NCBI GenBank assembly: GCA_003255065.1
Contig: QAOA01001229.1
Span: forward strand, 967,967 to 1,031,966
Direction of reading: 5' to 3'
DNA from: Cercis canadensis
Lineage: Eukaryota; Streptophyta; Magnoliopsida; Fabales; Fabaceae
Length of the DNA stretch: 64,000 nucleotides
The notes beneath the pieces were generated by a model, which was not told the DNA's origin, did not search any database, and saw only the letters and a program-made list of their open reading frames with translations. Shown one piece after another: positions 50,115-62,120 of this stretch. Made by a program: the position numbers and the translations under genes. Each line of letters starts with the position of its first letter. Positions within the stretch are counted from its first letter, which is position 1.

Positions 50115-53100
50115 GTGTTGATAGTCGGAGATGTAGAAAGTCTTGAGGCTGGTAGAGATATTGTAATCGAATCGTTGACAGGAGAGCTCCAACGGATAAA
50201 CGAATTGCATCTTGCTTACCTTGCGTTGCAATATCCACTTTTGTTTCCTTATGCAGAGGATGGGTACAGGGCAAACATTCCATTAAGGGAAACAAATAGA
50301 ACCATCACCAATAAGAGAATAAATGTGTCCATCAGAGAGTTCTTCGCATTTAGGGTATTTGATAGAACCGGTGAGGCTGGGACGTTATTATTATCAAGGA
50401 AATTATTTCAGCAATTTTTGGTTGACGCTTACACTATGATAGAATCGTCAAGACTAAAATACATCAGGTTCAATCAAACGGCTCTAAGAGCAAAAATGTA
50501 CAGAGGACTTACAGAGATTTTGCTTACAAGGGACGTTGTCTCATCATCTGTAGGGAAACGTATAGTCCTGCCGTCATCATTTACAGGTGGTGCGAGGTAT
50601 CTTTTCCAGAATTACCAGGATTCCATGTCAATATGCTTATGGGCTGGGTATCCAGACTTATTTATCACTTTTACATGCAATCCCGGTTGGCCGGAAATAC
50701 AAAGGTATGTTCATAATAGACAATTGAGTACGGAGGACAGACCAGACATTTTATCCAGAGTTTTCAAGATGAAGTTAGATGAACTCATCAAGGACTTAAA
50801 AAATTGACAGTTATTTGGCCAGGTGAAGGCAGGTATGAAACTCAACAATAATTTGTGTACACTTACTAATTATTATTTATATAATTGGTCTAGATATGTA
50901 TCATTATGACGATATATTGTTCTGTGCAGTGGTATACACAATTGAGTTTCAAAAATGTGGATTACCCCATGCTCACATATTGTTATTTCTACATCCTGGC
51001 CATAAACATCCTACTCCAGATGACATCGATAAAATAATATCTGCTGAAATTCCTGACAAGGAGTTGCACCCCATCTTATATAAGATTGTTGGCGATTGTA
51101 TGATTCATGGCCCATGTGGTGCGACGAATAAAAATTCACAGTGTATGCAGAATAATGTATGCACTAGACATTTTCCTAAGAGATATGTAAATAGGACAAC
51201 AATCGAAGATGATGGATACCCTTGCTATAGAAGAAGAGATGATGGCAGGACCATCGATAAGAAAGGTGTGCTTCTTGATAATAGGTAAGAATAATTTTAT
51301 TGGTCATCTTCCTCGCTTCTATTATAGCTTAATTATTTTTATATTAAATATATGTACATATAAACCATTCATACTCATAATTATTAGGTATGTTGTTCCG
51401 TACAACCCGTCTCTCCTATTGAAGTACAATGCACACATCAATGTCGAGTGGTGTAATCAATCAAGAGCCATCAAATATCTATTCACGTACATAAACAAGG
51501 GATATGATCGTATCACATCAGCTTTCTATCAATCACCTGATGAAAATTAAAAAGAGGAAAGAGTTGATGAAATTAAGATGTACTATGATTGCAGGTTTAT
51601 TTCTGCTTGCGAGGCGGCATGGAGAATACTTGCATTTGATATGCAACACAAGGACCCACCTGTAGAGAGATTGTCGATTCATCTTCAAGATGAGCAGGTA
51701 GTGGTTTTCAGAGACAATGATAACCTGAATGATGTCTTGAATAGACGTGGTGTCAAGATGACTAAATTCGTGGCATGGTTTGAGACGAATAAAAAATACC
51801 CACATGCGAGGCGATTAACTTATGCAGAGTTTCCCAATTATTTCGTATGGAAGCAAGTAGACAAGGAGTGGGTCCCGAGGCAAAAAGGATTTACCGTTGG
51901 GAGGCTTTTTTATGTTCCCCCTGGATGTGGTGAGTTGTATTACATGAGACTTCTGTTAAACTTTCAGAGAGGTTGTACATGTTATGAAGATATAAGGACG
52001 GTAAATGGTGTTTTGTATAATATCTTTCAATCAGCATGTTATGCACTAGGTCTACTAGACAATGATAGAAAATTTATTAAAGGTATAAGAGAAGCAAGTG
52101 CATGGGGATCTGGTAAGTACCTGAGAAACCTGTTTGTTACATTATTGCTATCAAATAGTATATCAAGTCCAGAGGTAGTATGGGAAAGTACATGGGAGAT
52201 GATGACTGATGATATCCTTCACAAACAACAGAGGTTGTTTAATAATCCAGGTACAAAATAGCACAATAACCAAAATATGCTATAATATTTATGTTGATGC
52301 ATTCTAATTTTTCTTATATTTTTCAGGTCTAAGGATGAGTGACGATAATCTTAGAGATTATACGTTAGACGAGATTGAGAAGCTGTTACAAAACTATAGC
52401 AAGAGCCTCAGTGACTTCCCAAACATGCCATTGGCAACAGGTTTGAATACTCATATAGGACAGAACAAGCTCCTCCACGATGAGCTAGATTATGATAGAG
52501 AAAAATTAGCACAGGAACATACACACCTATTTCCAAGTCTTACTGAGGAGCAAAAGGGAGTGTACCAAAGGATCATGACAGCTGTTTCGAATGAGAATGG
52601 TGGCTTCTTCTTCATTTATGGTTATGGAGGAACTGGGAAAACTTTTCTATACAACACAATAGTTGCTGCGTTGCGTTCTAAGGGAGATATAGTACTTACT
52701 GTGGCGTCGAGTGGTATTGCTTCTCTTCTCCTTCCAAGCGGCATAACAACACATTCTAGGTTCCGCATCCCACTAAATGTTAATGAAGACACTATTTGAA
52801 ACATCAAACCGGGAAGCGATCTGGCAGAACTTTTGGATGCTACAAAATTAATTATATGGGATGAGGCACCAATGATGCATAAGTATTGTTTTGAAGCGTT
52901 GGATAAAACTCTCAAGGATATTCTCAAGTCATCCAACTCAATCAAACAAGATATGCCATTTGCAGGGAAAGTCATGGTGCTTGGTGGAGACTTTAGGCAA
53001 ATACTACCAGTAGTACCAAAAGGAACAAGACAAGAAATTGTTGCTGCCACTATCAACTCTTCGTATCTCTGGAAATATTGTCAGGTAATTTGCTCTAATT

Positions 53101-53966
53101 CATTGAGATAACATCAACTATATTCGAATTTAGTGAATCTATACTAATGTTCTGTTTACGATGACTCTTATAGGTACTTACTCTTACAAAAAACATGAGG
53201 CTAACAACAGGATCTTCACCTGCAAACCCACAGGAAATGGCTGAGTTCTCATCGTGGTTGCTAAATATTGGTGATGGTGATGGTGATGCAGGCGTTCTAA
53301 ATGATGGTGAAACAGACATTGATTTACCTGAGGATCTCTGTGTGCAATACTCTCATGAACCATTGATTGATATTGTCAACTCTACTTATCCTGAGTTTTT
53401 GACAAAGATGCATGATCCGAATTACTGTCAGGAAAGAGCTATTCTTGCACCTACCATAGAAGTTGTAAAACAGATCAACAATTACATGATTTCTTTAATG
53501 TCTGGCGATGAGAAAGTTTTTATGAGTGCAGACAGTACATGCAAATCGTTTGGGAACGGAATGGATGACATCTACACACCCAAATTTTTGAATAATATCA
53601 CACTGTCTGGCCTACCAAATCACAAGCTATCGTTGAAGGTCAGTGTGCCAATTATGTTATTAAGGAACATTGATCTACGTAATGGACTATGCAAAGGTAC
53701 GAGGCTAATCATCACACAGCTCGAAAATTATGTGATTAAACCAAAAATTATTTCAGGCAGTAACTCAGGGGAAAAGGTATTCATCCCAAGAATGAATCTG
53801 ACATCATCTGACTGAAGAATGCCTTTTCAACTAAAACGGAGACAATTCCCCGTACAAGTCTGCTTTGCTATGACAATAAATAACAGTCAAGGACAGTCAC
53901 TCTCTCACGTAGGGTTGTATCTCCCAAGACCAATTTTTAGTCATGGACAGCTCTATGTAGCTTTCT
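50115..53966 (+). pseudogene. Helitron Rep/PIF1-like helicase, degenerate (copy B)
   Basis: The Helitron N-terminal domain has DLFITFTCNPGWPEIQRY, then the HUH motif GLPHAHILLFL near 50960-50985 and the catalytic-tyrosine region [12 protein letters not shown] near 51476. The PIF1-like helicase has Walker A GYGGTGKT near 52625 and Walker [10 protein letters not shown] near 52848, then [12 protein letters not shown]. Introns with GT-AG ends fit at 50833-50929, 51285-51387, 52251-52326 and about 53084-53174. Four in-frame stops interrupt it: TGA 50805, TAA 51548, TGA 52797 and TGA 53813. The start is partial and the right end is cut by the N at 53967 within the SHGQLYVAF motif. Not functional as it stands. 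Confidence 0.92.
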
Positions 53967-53967
53967 N

Positions 53968-54223
53968 ATTATAGAATGGATGAAGACAGAACAAATAGTG
54001 AAACTTCTGATGCCGATGCTGGATTTGATGATTTTTCCTGTCCCAATGGCAGCATCAATGGCTCACCCAACATCATCGACAGATTGCCCCTACTGTCTGA
54101 GTAGTCAAATAGGTTAATTATTGTGTATATATATATCCCATTCTTAATACATTTATGTTGCAGCTGTTTAGCCATATGCTGAATTTGTTCATACCCTTTT
54201 TTTTTTTTTTTTTTTTTTTTTTT
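53968..54223. repeat. Second copy of exact ~256-bp repeat, bounded by Ns
   Basis: A segment framed by N at 53967 and N at 54224 and identical to 48998-49254. It repeats the end of the ATPase coding region, its stop and its 3' flank. A biological duplication of this age would not begin and end exactly at assembly Ns, so an unmerged contig is the likely cause. Confidence 0.95.
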
Positions 54224-54224
54224 N

Positions 54225-57200
54225 TTTTTTTTTTTGCTAATGAAAATTCATTGATTAAGCCAGAGCTGTGGCACCACTATACTTGGGCTTGTTGAATATG
54301 CATACCCTGCTTGTCATTGCTTGATCTTCTATATTCTAGGGCCTCGCCATAGGGCCCTGGTAACATTTTTGCCTTCTTCGGCTTAAAATTGGCAATGATT
54401 TAGTTTCATTTACGTCCTATTCTCTTTCTTTCTCTTTTGGAAGAAAGAAAAATAGATATTATGGTTGGCTTCATTGATCTAACTATTTAAATTTAAATTT
54501 AAATCACTATGTCGTAAAGCACTCTTGGTAGCAATAGGGCATGTGAACTTTAAGTCGTAGGTTCCATGAAGAAGACACTCAGTACTAACATTCAATCCTC
54601 TTCTAAAAACTAGGAAAATTACATTCATAAGGCCTTGAGCATGGGACACCACGAAACTTAATGGTTCCGGAACCAACCCAAAGGGCTCTCTCTCATTTCT
54701 TTTCTTTTTTTTGGGGGTGGTGGTGGGTTGGGGGGGGTGTTGTTTTGCATTGCTATTCCTTGATTATTCTTTCAACTTGCATTGATGTGAACCAAGGATT
54801 AGGATTTGAGTGAGTATCAAATATATTTTACGATTGGTATCACCATTATGGGCTATGGCCTGGCAAGCGACGCGTGCCCATAGAAAAGGAGGAAGAAAAC
54901 AAAGGTTGGGAAGTGGAGAAAAAAGAATGTGAATCCAGCTCGATAATGTAGTAGAATGAGACATATAGTGATATATAGAGGAAGGACCACAAGTCCACAG
55001 TCGTATATTATTTATTTTTTATTCAAGAGCAAAAAAGCCATCCCTGGACAAAGAACAAGTCAACCTTTTTATAATTAAAGACAAAAAAGAAGATACGAAA
55101 ACAGAGAATAATGAAGTCAAAGGCTGAAGATGAAGATGAATATGAAAGACCACCTTCTTGTGTCTGACAAATGAATTTGGAGTAATATAGTGAATCCCAC
55201 AAATGGAATCAAGAAAAATCGTACAATGACCTTCCTACTTCATTTATGCCTAACCCAAGTAACAACAAATTGAAATATTAGGATAAGAAAAGATTTGAGA
55301 ATCAACAGCACACCACACCACACCACCCCACCATTAAGTGCACTTTTGAATCTTTGATAATGTCCACAAGCTGGGCTATTGTACACAGTACAATATACAC
55401 CAATTTGTTAAAGGCTTGGGCCTGATAATGACCTTAAGCCCAATTAAAGAAGGTTTACGATTAGGTCATGCCTTTTCTGCCCTGCCCTACATTATTATAC
55501 CTCGTACAACTACTGGCCATGAAATTTGGTTTCTTTTCTTCTAATGAAGTCATGCTCTATCTAAGTATCTATCATCTATCTCATTCTCAACATCTCTACT
55601 TTTCTTTTTTATCTTTTCAAAAGAAGACATAAAACTATACGTAATAACCAACTTGGAGATCAAACCATGCTTATAAAGGGTAGTGTGAGGTTTTTCCCAT
55701 TAAAAATTTGAAGTTAAAATTGATGACTTAGCATTGCTGACACTTTTAGGAGATAACTTTCATTAATAATTAAAGATAGCATACGTCAATTACATATGAA
55801 GAGCATAGGGTAGCAATAAACCAAAATGCTTAAATATTCTTGATGAGTACCGGCCCCAATCTCTCAGAACCAGCCTTAATACCAGTTTGCTCGTGGGCTG
55901 GATCCGGAGCCCTGGATCCGACCCATTGCAAACTTTCAACTTCCAAGAATAATGTATTTTTTTTTAGAGTTTATGGAAGAGAGTTTGCTGTTTGCATCCC
56001 CCTTGGATTAATGAAAAGTCAAATACCAATTATTTGTCCGTGGCCCAAACAGTCCTTTCTCATTATCTATATCTTATTTTTTAAATGTTTACACTTCAAA
56101 ACTAACAGCAAAGTTGAACAATTATTTTTTTAATGCTTAGACATGATTAAAGCTATAAGGAAAATGATCTTCTATCCTAATCTATATAGATTGCTTTTTG
56201 TTAGTTAGAAGGACATATAGGAGATGATAAGTGATAACCCATACATTGTGCATCCACTAATTTAGATCTCAAGTGAGCTGCACTTTTAAAGGAGCTTTTC
56301 AAATACTTATCTAGATAGCATTTTAAAAGATTTTTTTTTTTTTTTTTTTTTTATTTTTTGTTTGCTTTTGTTACATTTCTTGATGGCTATGATTATGTAG
56401 TTTAGATAAGGACCAATAAAACACAAATAATATTAATAGTTCATTAGTGTGAGTGTTATATAATTGGAAAGTTGGAAAGTATTGTACCTTGGAAGAGAGC
56501 TCATGCTATTTAGGTGTTCATTATGGATAGTCAACTAGCCTATTCATAAATGAATCAATTCAAAACCCATTTACCCCACAGAAAGGAGTGAGCAGGACCA
56601 AATTCTAAGAATTGGGGACCTGTGGCAATGATGGCCTCCTCTTGGTCCAATTAAGCATGACAATTCAAGTTTTGCTACTTAATTAGAGTGTGAAGGTGCT
56701 TATCCTCAAGCACTGAGCTAATATAACTAGATTGAAGTCAAAACCTTTCATTCTCTGCTGCATTAGGATCCAATTATTTTACAAAATTAAGTATCAGCAT
56801 TGCACTATATGTTGTAGCTAGTGTGCAGTTGACTCAGCTATAGGCTGACATGTCAGTCTACTGAGATGACATGTCATCCCAAATGACAATTCAACCATGC
56901 ACTCATGGCAGTTCTTAATTTTCTTTTCCTTTTTGCAGGGAGAGAAGGGTATAAAGAATGTCTTAAGTGGGGGTGGCAGTTTAATTTAATTTATCTTTTT
57001 ACTTATGTGTTTTGTTTTTCTGTTGAGACTAGTTTAACAACATCTCTTTAAGATATAATGTAATTGTGGGAGGCATTAATACAAAACTGAAAACTTGGAA
57101 TGACAAAGCCTTAGTAGAAATAAATCATGGCTCAAAGGTCTTAAATTCACTTTAGTTACTTGACATTGGTTGCCCAACTGAATACCTACTTTTGGCCTTA

Positions 57201-58204
57201 TAATCCACAGAAAATGGACATGGGCTACTAATTTTCCATGTCTTATGTATAACTAGTAATTACTGTTACCAATGGGTATATATATATATATATACCACTT
57301 GATGGGCCTTATCTTTTTATTTTTATATTGTTCTTCCAAAACATACTTGGGGTGCAAGCAATCTTTTATGATCTCAAAGTATATATTGACAATCTGATAG
57401 CTAGGTAGAATAGCATTGTTATTGTAATTATTACTGTTAGACTAAAAGATTGCAAGTTTCTAAAGGGTCATCCATGCCAAAATAGTGAGTGTGAATTTCC
57501 TATTTTCATTGTCTTACATTGTTGTTCATTGAAGGAAGAAAATGTTTGAGAATGCTTCTTTATTTTTATAAAAGTTAATATGTTTCATTTTCCTATCTTC
57601 TCTGCAGATGGTATATAGCTACAGAATAATGAATTGCAGAGGGCAATAATTGGCATATTCTTGATGCTTATTCCTCTGCCTCTGACTGCATTTTCTCTTC
57701 CTCTACTTACAAGCAACACCCACAAGCAGCCGTAATCTAACACCCAAACAAAATTTCCTTCCTATCATATTCTACCTAAGCTAGGCCCCGTCACATATCC
57801 TTTCTGCTGAACACCCTCCTTAGGTTTTGTCCATTTATGAGGTATCTTTGTGATGCTATTACTGCATATTTATGTTGCACGGAAAATCGGTGCCTTACTC
57901 ATTTTTGAGACGTATCGAAAATTTGAAATACGTACCAAAAGAGAAAACTCATCTCAGTTTTTTTTTTTTTTCTTAAAAAAAATTAGTACATTTTGAAATG
58001 GCTAAATATCCATTTTTGTCTTTGTTTTACACTTATTTTTTTCTCTTCCATTAACTTTGATCTTTCACAAATTAATCAGCCCCCATTTTATTTTCTACTA
58101 AATTAAAGGAATATGATATGATTTGTCAGTTGAAGCTAGTTTTTTTAAATACCTTTGAGGTAATTTATATGGCTTCAACTCTTGTTAAAAAATGAACTCA
58201 TCTT

Positions 58205-58256
<52 letters not shown>

Positions 58257-60310
58257 GCGTGTACACACATATATGAGGTGGTGTATCTGTACTTTCATTT
58301 TTTTTAAAAAATTTGTTCTTGCATTTTGTACCATACGCTGTTTATCAACAGAAAAAAGGAGGCTTTGGACATCTTTCTCATTTTCTCATTCTTTTGTGAG
58401 AGAGAGAGAGAGAGAGAGATTTCGTTGCTCTTAATCTCCAAGGTTGCGAGTTGCAACATAATTTAAGAGTGCAATGCAAATGAAAGGCATGGTCAGATAA
58501 ATTTAAGTTTTGGCCACCAAGGGAAAGCAAATAAAAACAAGAAAAAGAAAGTGGACAATTTCTGGTGACAATTCATAGTTTTGTCCGACCTATGCTAAAT
58601 TATTATGGACTTGTTGTCCTACATATGCTTAGGCAGGGCAATTTTGTTTTTAGCGTTCTGGACAAGCTGATTAATGGCTTCTATAACATATCATGCTTCT
58701 TCACTCGTTTATATATAACTCCTCAAACCTACTATTTTCCTTTCCCCCTGCATTTCTCGCGTCACAACATACTCGCCCTATAAAATTATTATTTTCTGTT
58801 CCACGCCTAATTTTCTTTTTCAAGCACAAATGATTGATCTTCTGACCATACACAAACTGCAGTAAGCGATAAAATTTACCAGCAAACATGTAAACTTTTT
58901 GTTCATTACTATTAATGATTCCCTTACTTTCTAATAATTTAATAAATCACAAGTGGAAAAAAGGAGTAGTATCTTCTTAGCTTCACAAGTGAGGATCAAA
59001 TGAAAGGTGAAGGAAGATGTAGTTATCCGTGTTCTCATAGCCACTTTACAGAAGCAATTTGATCTAAATTGTGGAATGAGGACTAAATTTTGGGTCACTT
59101 TATTCATGTTAAAAAGAAAGATGTTCCAACCTACCGTCTTTCTTTACTCAGCTTTTTCTAAAAGTGTAGATAATCATGTATAACACTGATTTCAGTTGTC
59201 AACCAAATTGTAGCTTCACATTACTGTGATTGCACGAAGATGAAATCCTTATCTGTTTTGGTGGCTGAAAGGACAACAGACCATAGAGAGAAACCAATTT
59301 GACTATGAACTTCTTTATGTAAATGAAAAACATGGAACAAATAATTGAAAGAATCTGTTTTGGAGTTTGTTGATATTTGGAAACCATGCAAATAATGCTC
59401 TCTTTTGACTTGGATCATCCCCCAAATCTAACTAAAAAACATGAGAGAAACAGAAAGAGAAGGTTTCTTTTAGAAGGTGAATAGTAGTAGACAAGGACAA
59501 GTACTCAAACACAGACATATCAATGAGGAAGGGAGGGGGTATAATTGATCAGCTCATAGGTTATTGCTGCAATATCAGCTAAAACAGAGGAGCCTAGAGG
59601 CTAAGTTAGCAGTCATTGGAAAAACATATTGCTGGCAGATTAGGCAGATTTTAGGATCCTATCACTTTCCTAAAAGGTGAATGGAGGGGTGACGCATATT
59701 TTCCACTGAACTAGGAGTTTCAAAGGGAAAATTAACCTTAGTTACCTACCGTTCCCGTACTGAGAAAGGCAGCAAAGGCACAAACCTCGTCTAGAGATAT
59801 TGACATGGAAGACTTACTTTAGGGCTAATCCACATTCATGGATGTGATACAATGAATATTCTTTCCTTCAAATGCAAGGGTCCCGTCGGCGCAGTAACCT
59901 TGTTGAAATAATAGTGGGCGGTGAGTCTTAGCCATTGAAAACAACCAAAGACGGCTGAAAATGGGACAAATGGTAATCCTAGGCAAAGATACACAGCATT
60001 TCATGTTTTTCTTATACTCAACTTTTCCCTTTACCTTTTTTCTTTCTTTCCTTTTCTGCTTTCAAAGGAAAATGGTTTACTATAAAGATATTGATTTAAA
60101 AAAGAAGTTTGAAAACAAAATTAATGTCACCACAGTCCAATTTTTATAGTCATTGACTTTGGAGTGTCCAATAAAAATGAATAGAATTTGACTATGATTT
60201 GTTCCACATGTCAGATAACGACAGCCCTTGTGCCTCTATAAATATCCAAGTATAGCTGCTTGGAGTCTCTACACCATTTAACTAGTTTTGTAAACTTTGA
60301 AACACTGTCC
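54225..60310. other. Intergenic, AT-rich
   Basis: After the T-run this is probably the true continuation of the ATPase gene's 3' flank, then roughly 6 kb without a supported gene. It contains (TA)n tracts near 57279 and 58207-58244, an (AG)n tract near 58398-58420, and GC-richer patches such as the GGATCC-containing stretch near 55900. The last few hundred bases are the presumed CLE promoter. Confidence 0.5.
60237..60244 (+). promoter_or_regulatory. TATA box of the CLE gene
   Basis: TATAAATA lies 67 bases before the CLE ATG, implying a leader of roughly 40 bases. There is no ATG between it and the chosen start. Confidence 0.7.
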
Positions 60311-60556
60311 ATGGCAAGCTGGAGAAGATTAAGGCTCTGCACCCTCCTCTTATGCCTTATTTTTCTCTTCACAGGAATTTTGATGTGTGAAACTCGTCCT
60401 CTTCCTGCCCCATTTTCAAACAGCAAAGAAAACCATACATTCATGGAGAGAGCTAAACAAGTTTTGAAGGAATCCATAAAAAGACAGCAGTTGCTTGGAA
60501 CACAATATAAGCCTAACCGTCTCAGTCCAGGTGGTCCAGATGCTCACCATCACTAA
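60311..60556 (+). CDS. CLE signalling peptide precursor
   Basis: A single-exon 81-aa prepropeptide. Residues 1-26 form an Arg-led hydrophobic signal peptide (LCTLLLCLIFLFTGILMC). A variable hydrophilic middle follows (residues 27-69). The 12-residue CLE motif RLSPGGPDAHHH occupies residues 70-81 at the very C-terminus. CLE peptides are secreted, cut out, often hydroxylated on Pro and perceived by CLAVATA1-type receptor kinases to control meristem or root and shoot responses. The motif is closest to the CLE1-7 group (RLSPGGPD...), but position 9 is Ala where Pro is usual and position 10 is His. The ATG is the first after the TATA box. Arabidopsis CLE4-7 lie beside TCP10 by remembered locus numbers, which fits this TCP-linked position. 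Confidence 0.93.
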   Translation: MASWRRLRLCTLLLCLIFLFTGILMCETRPLPAPFSNSKENHTFMERAKQVLKESIKRQQLLGTQYKPNRLSPGGPDAHHH

Positions 60557-60578
60557 GCCTCTGCTTAGTATCAAATAT

Positions 60579-60663
60579 CAAGGAGTGAAAATGGAATATA
60601 TTTTTTTTTCAATTTCATTTTCACTCCCCTCTCTACTTTTCACCTTCCCATTTTCACTCCTTG
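60579..60663 (+). other. Perfect 16-bp inverted repeat in CLE 3' region
   Basis: CAAGGAGTGAAAATGG (60579-60594) and its exact reverse complement CCATTTTCACTCCTTG (60648-60663) flank a 53-base T/C-rich loop that itself contains another CATTTTCACTCC. It starts 22 bases after the CLE stop, so the mRNA 3' UTR could form a strong hairpin. Confidence 0.85.
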
Positions 60664-61808
60664 GTACTTGTTAGAGAAGGTGACAACAAAGCAACATAAG
60701 GTGAATATCATTTTCAATCCCACATGAAAACAGAAGAAGCTTCATGCAGAAATAGGAAATTAAGCCAAATTCTTGAGGTTTACTACCTATCCAGATGAAC
60801 ATTTTTTACGATGATGTTGATGATTTTTACCATACATAAATGCTTATGTATCTGCATTTTCTTAGTTAGCTTGTATTTGAGAATGTAACTGGTTTTTTTG
60901 GTTGTGATGAATAATGAGATGCTTAGCTTCCATTGCTACAAATTATTAATGTTGTATAATTGACCCTAATATGGCATCTAGGAAGCATCTTTAACTAATT
61001 TAACATCAATATAGAATCCCATTCAGTGGTGCACCACTGACACAAATGTTCAGAACAGGACAGAGTTTCATGTTATATTCTTGCTCTCAACCAAAGCCTT
61101 CTCCACTGAGCTATTGTTATTATGGCAGTGGAAGCTATCTTTCTAATTTGACAAACAAACTAAATCTTACCTGAAAAGAGAACCCAAATAATAAATTAAT
61201 TAAAGGACAAGTTTATAGAAATACATGTGCTTGGATCAACCCCACCAGATGCAAATTCATCAGCAAATAAGCCTTCAGAAGTAATGGCTGCAAATTATAA
61301 ATTTTGGTTTTGTTATCAAATAGCCAATCGCAAGTGATACTGAAATTGTTCTTAAAACTTATAAATATTATATTTTAATTTAAAGTCGTAGGCAAAAGTT
61401 AAAAAAAAAAAGACGAGAAAATTGGCTGGTTTAACAAGTACATCGATCCACTTTTCTTTTGTTGCAACCGACTAATATATTTGCTTTTAAAATGAGACAG
61501 CACTTTGAAAATGATTTCTTTTGAGTCAAGCACTTTCCCCATCACAACAAATTTGGATTAGTGAGTACCTCGTGGGGTCTGAAAGCCATATATATAAAAA
61601 GATAGTTCTGTTACCAACCACTGTAAACTATGAATAATGTCATATATTACGTGTACACATTATTTTATACGCTGTTATTTGATAATATTTAAATTTAATT
61701 AGATGTATTTAAGTTTTTTTATATAATTCAAATTATATTAGCTGCTGCACATTGTTAGCAATAATTATGTCTTAAAATTATATTATATTTAAGGCGAGTA
61801 CTAATGCT
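60664..61808. other. 3' flank of CLE gene and spacer
   Basis: AT-rich sequence with no supported gene. Poly(A)-like signals (AATAATGAG, TTGTATAAT) lie near 60910-60960. Confidence 0.4.
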
Positions 61809-62120
61809 AAGGTGAGTTCAAATGAGATTCAATCAGTGATTTTGGTGTCATTATAAAAATCTCAAAAAATTGAGTCATCCAATATGTGTCAGAACACACA
61901 GTTTCTTATCAAATGTAAAAATGACATGATATAAGAAAACGTGCTAAGAAATAATTTTTTCAAGTTTAATTTTTGTCATATTTTCTTACATTATGTCGTT
62001 ATTACATTTTATAAAAAATTGTGTGTTCTAGGCTTCTAACACATATTGAGTGACTTAATTTTTTTATTTTTTTTGTAATAACACTAAAATTATACTGTAA
62101 ATTCCGCTGAGTCTCACCCA
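61809..62120. mobile_element. MITE-like foldback element, ~310 bp
   Basis: The left half (GGTGAGTTCA ... TTTTGGTGTCATTA ... TTGAGTCATCCAATATGTGT) is an imperfect reverse complement of the right half (ACACATATTGAGTGACTTAA ... GAGTCTCACCC). It has no coding. A related arm lies at 1597-1690. Exact ends and target duplication are uncertain. Confidence 0.6.

Larger units (their letters stand above)
49256..53966 (+). mobile_element. Helitron Rep/helicase sequence, two partial copies
   Basis: The block contains, in order, the C-terminal helicase end of one Helitron protein (49262-49871), a 230-bp spacer, and then most of a second Rep/helicase protein (about 50115-53966). No Helitron 5'-TC or 3'-CTRR hairpin end could be fixed, and both borders are N bases. 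It sits between exact duplicate copies of the ATPase gene's 3' end, so its placement here may be an assembly error. The family moves by a rolling-circle type mechanism; this copy is broken. Confidence 0.9.

Noticed and set aside
60260..60310. Longer CLE precursor starting 17 codons upstream
   Set aside because: That codon is TTG. The ATG at 60311 immediately precedes the signal peptide and is the first ATG after the TATA box.
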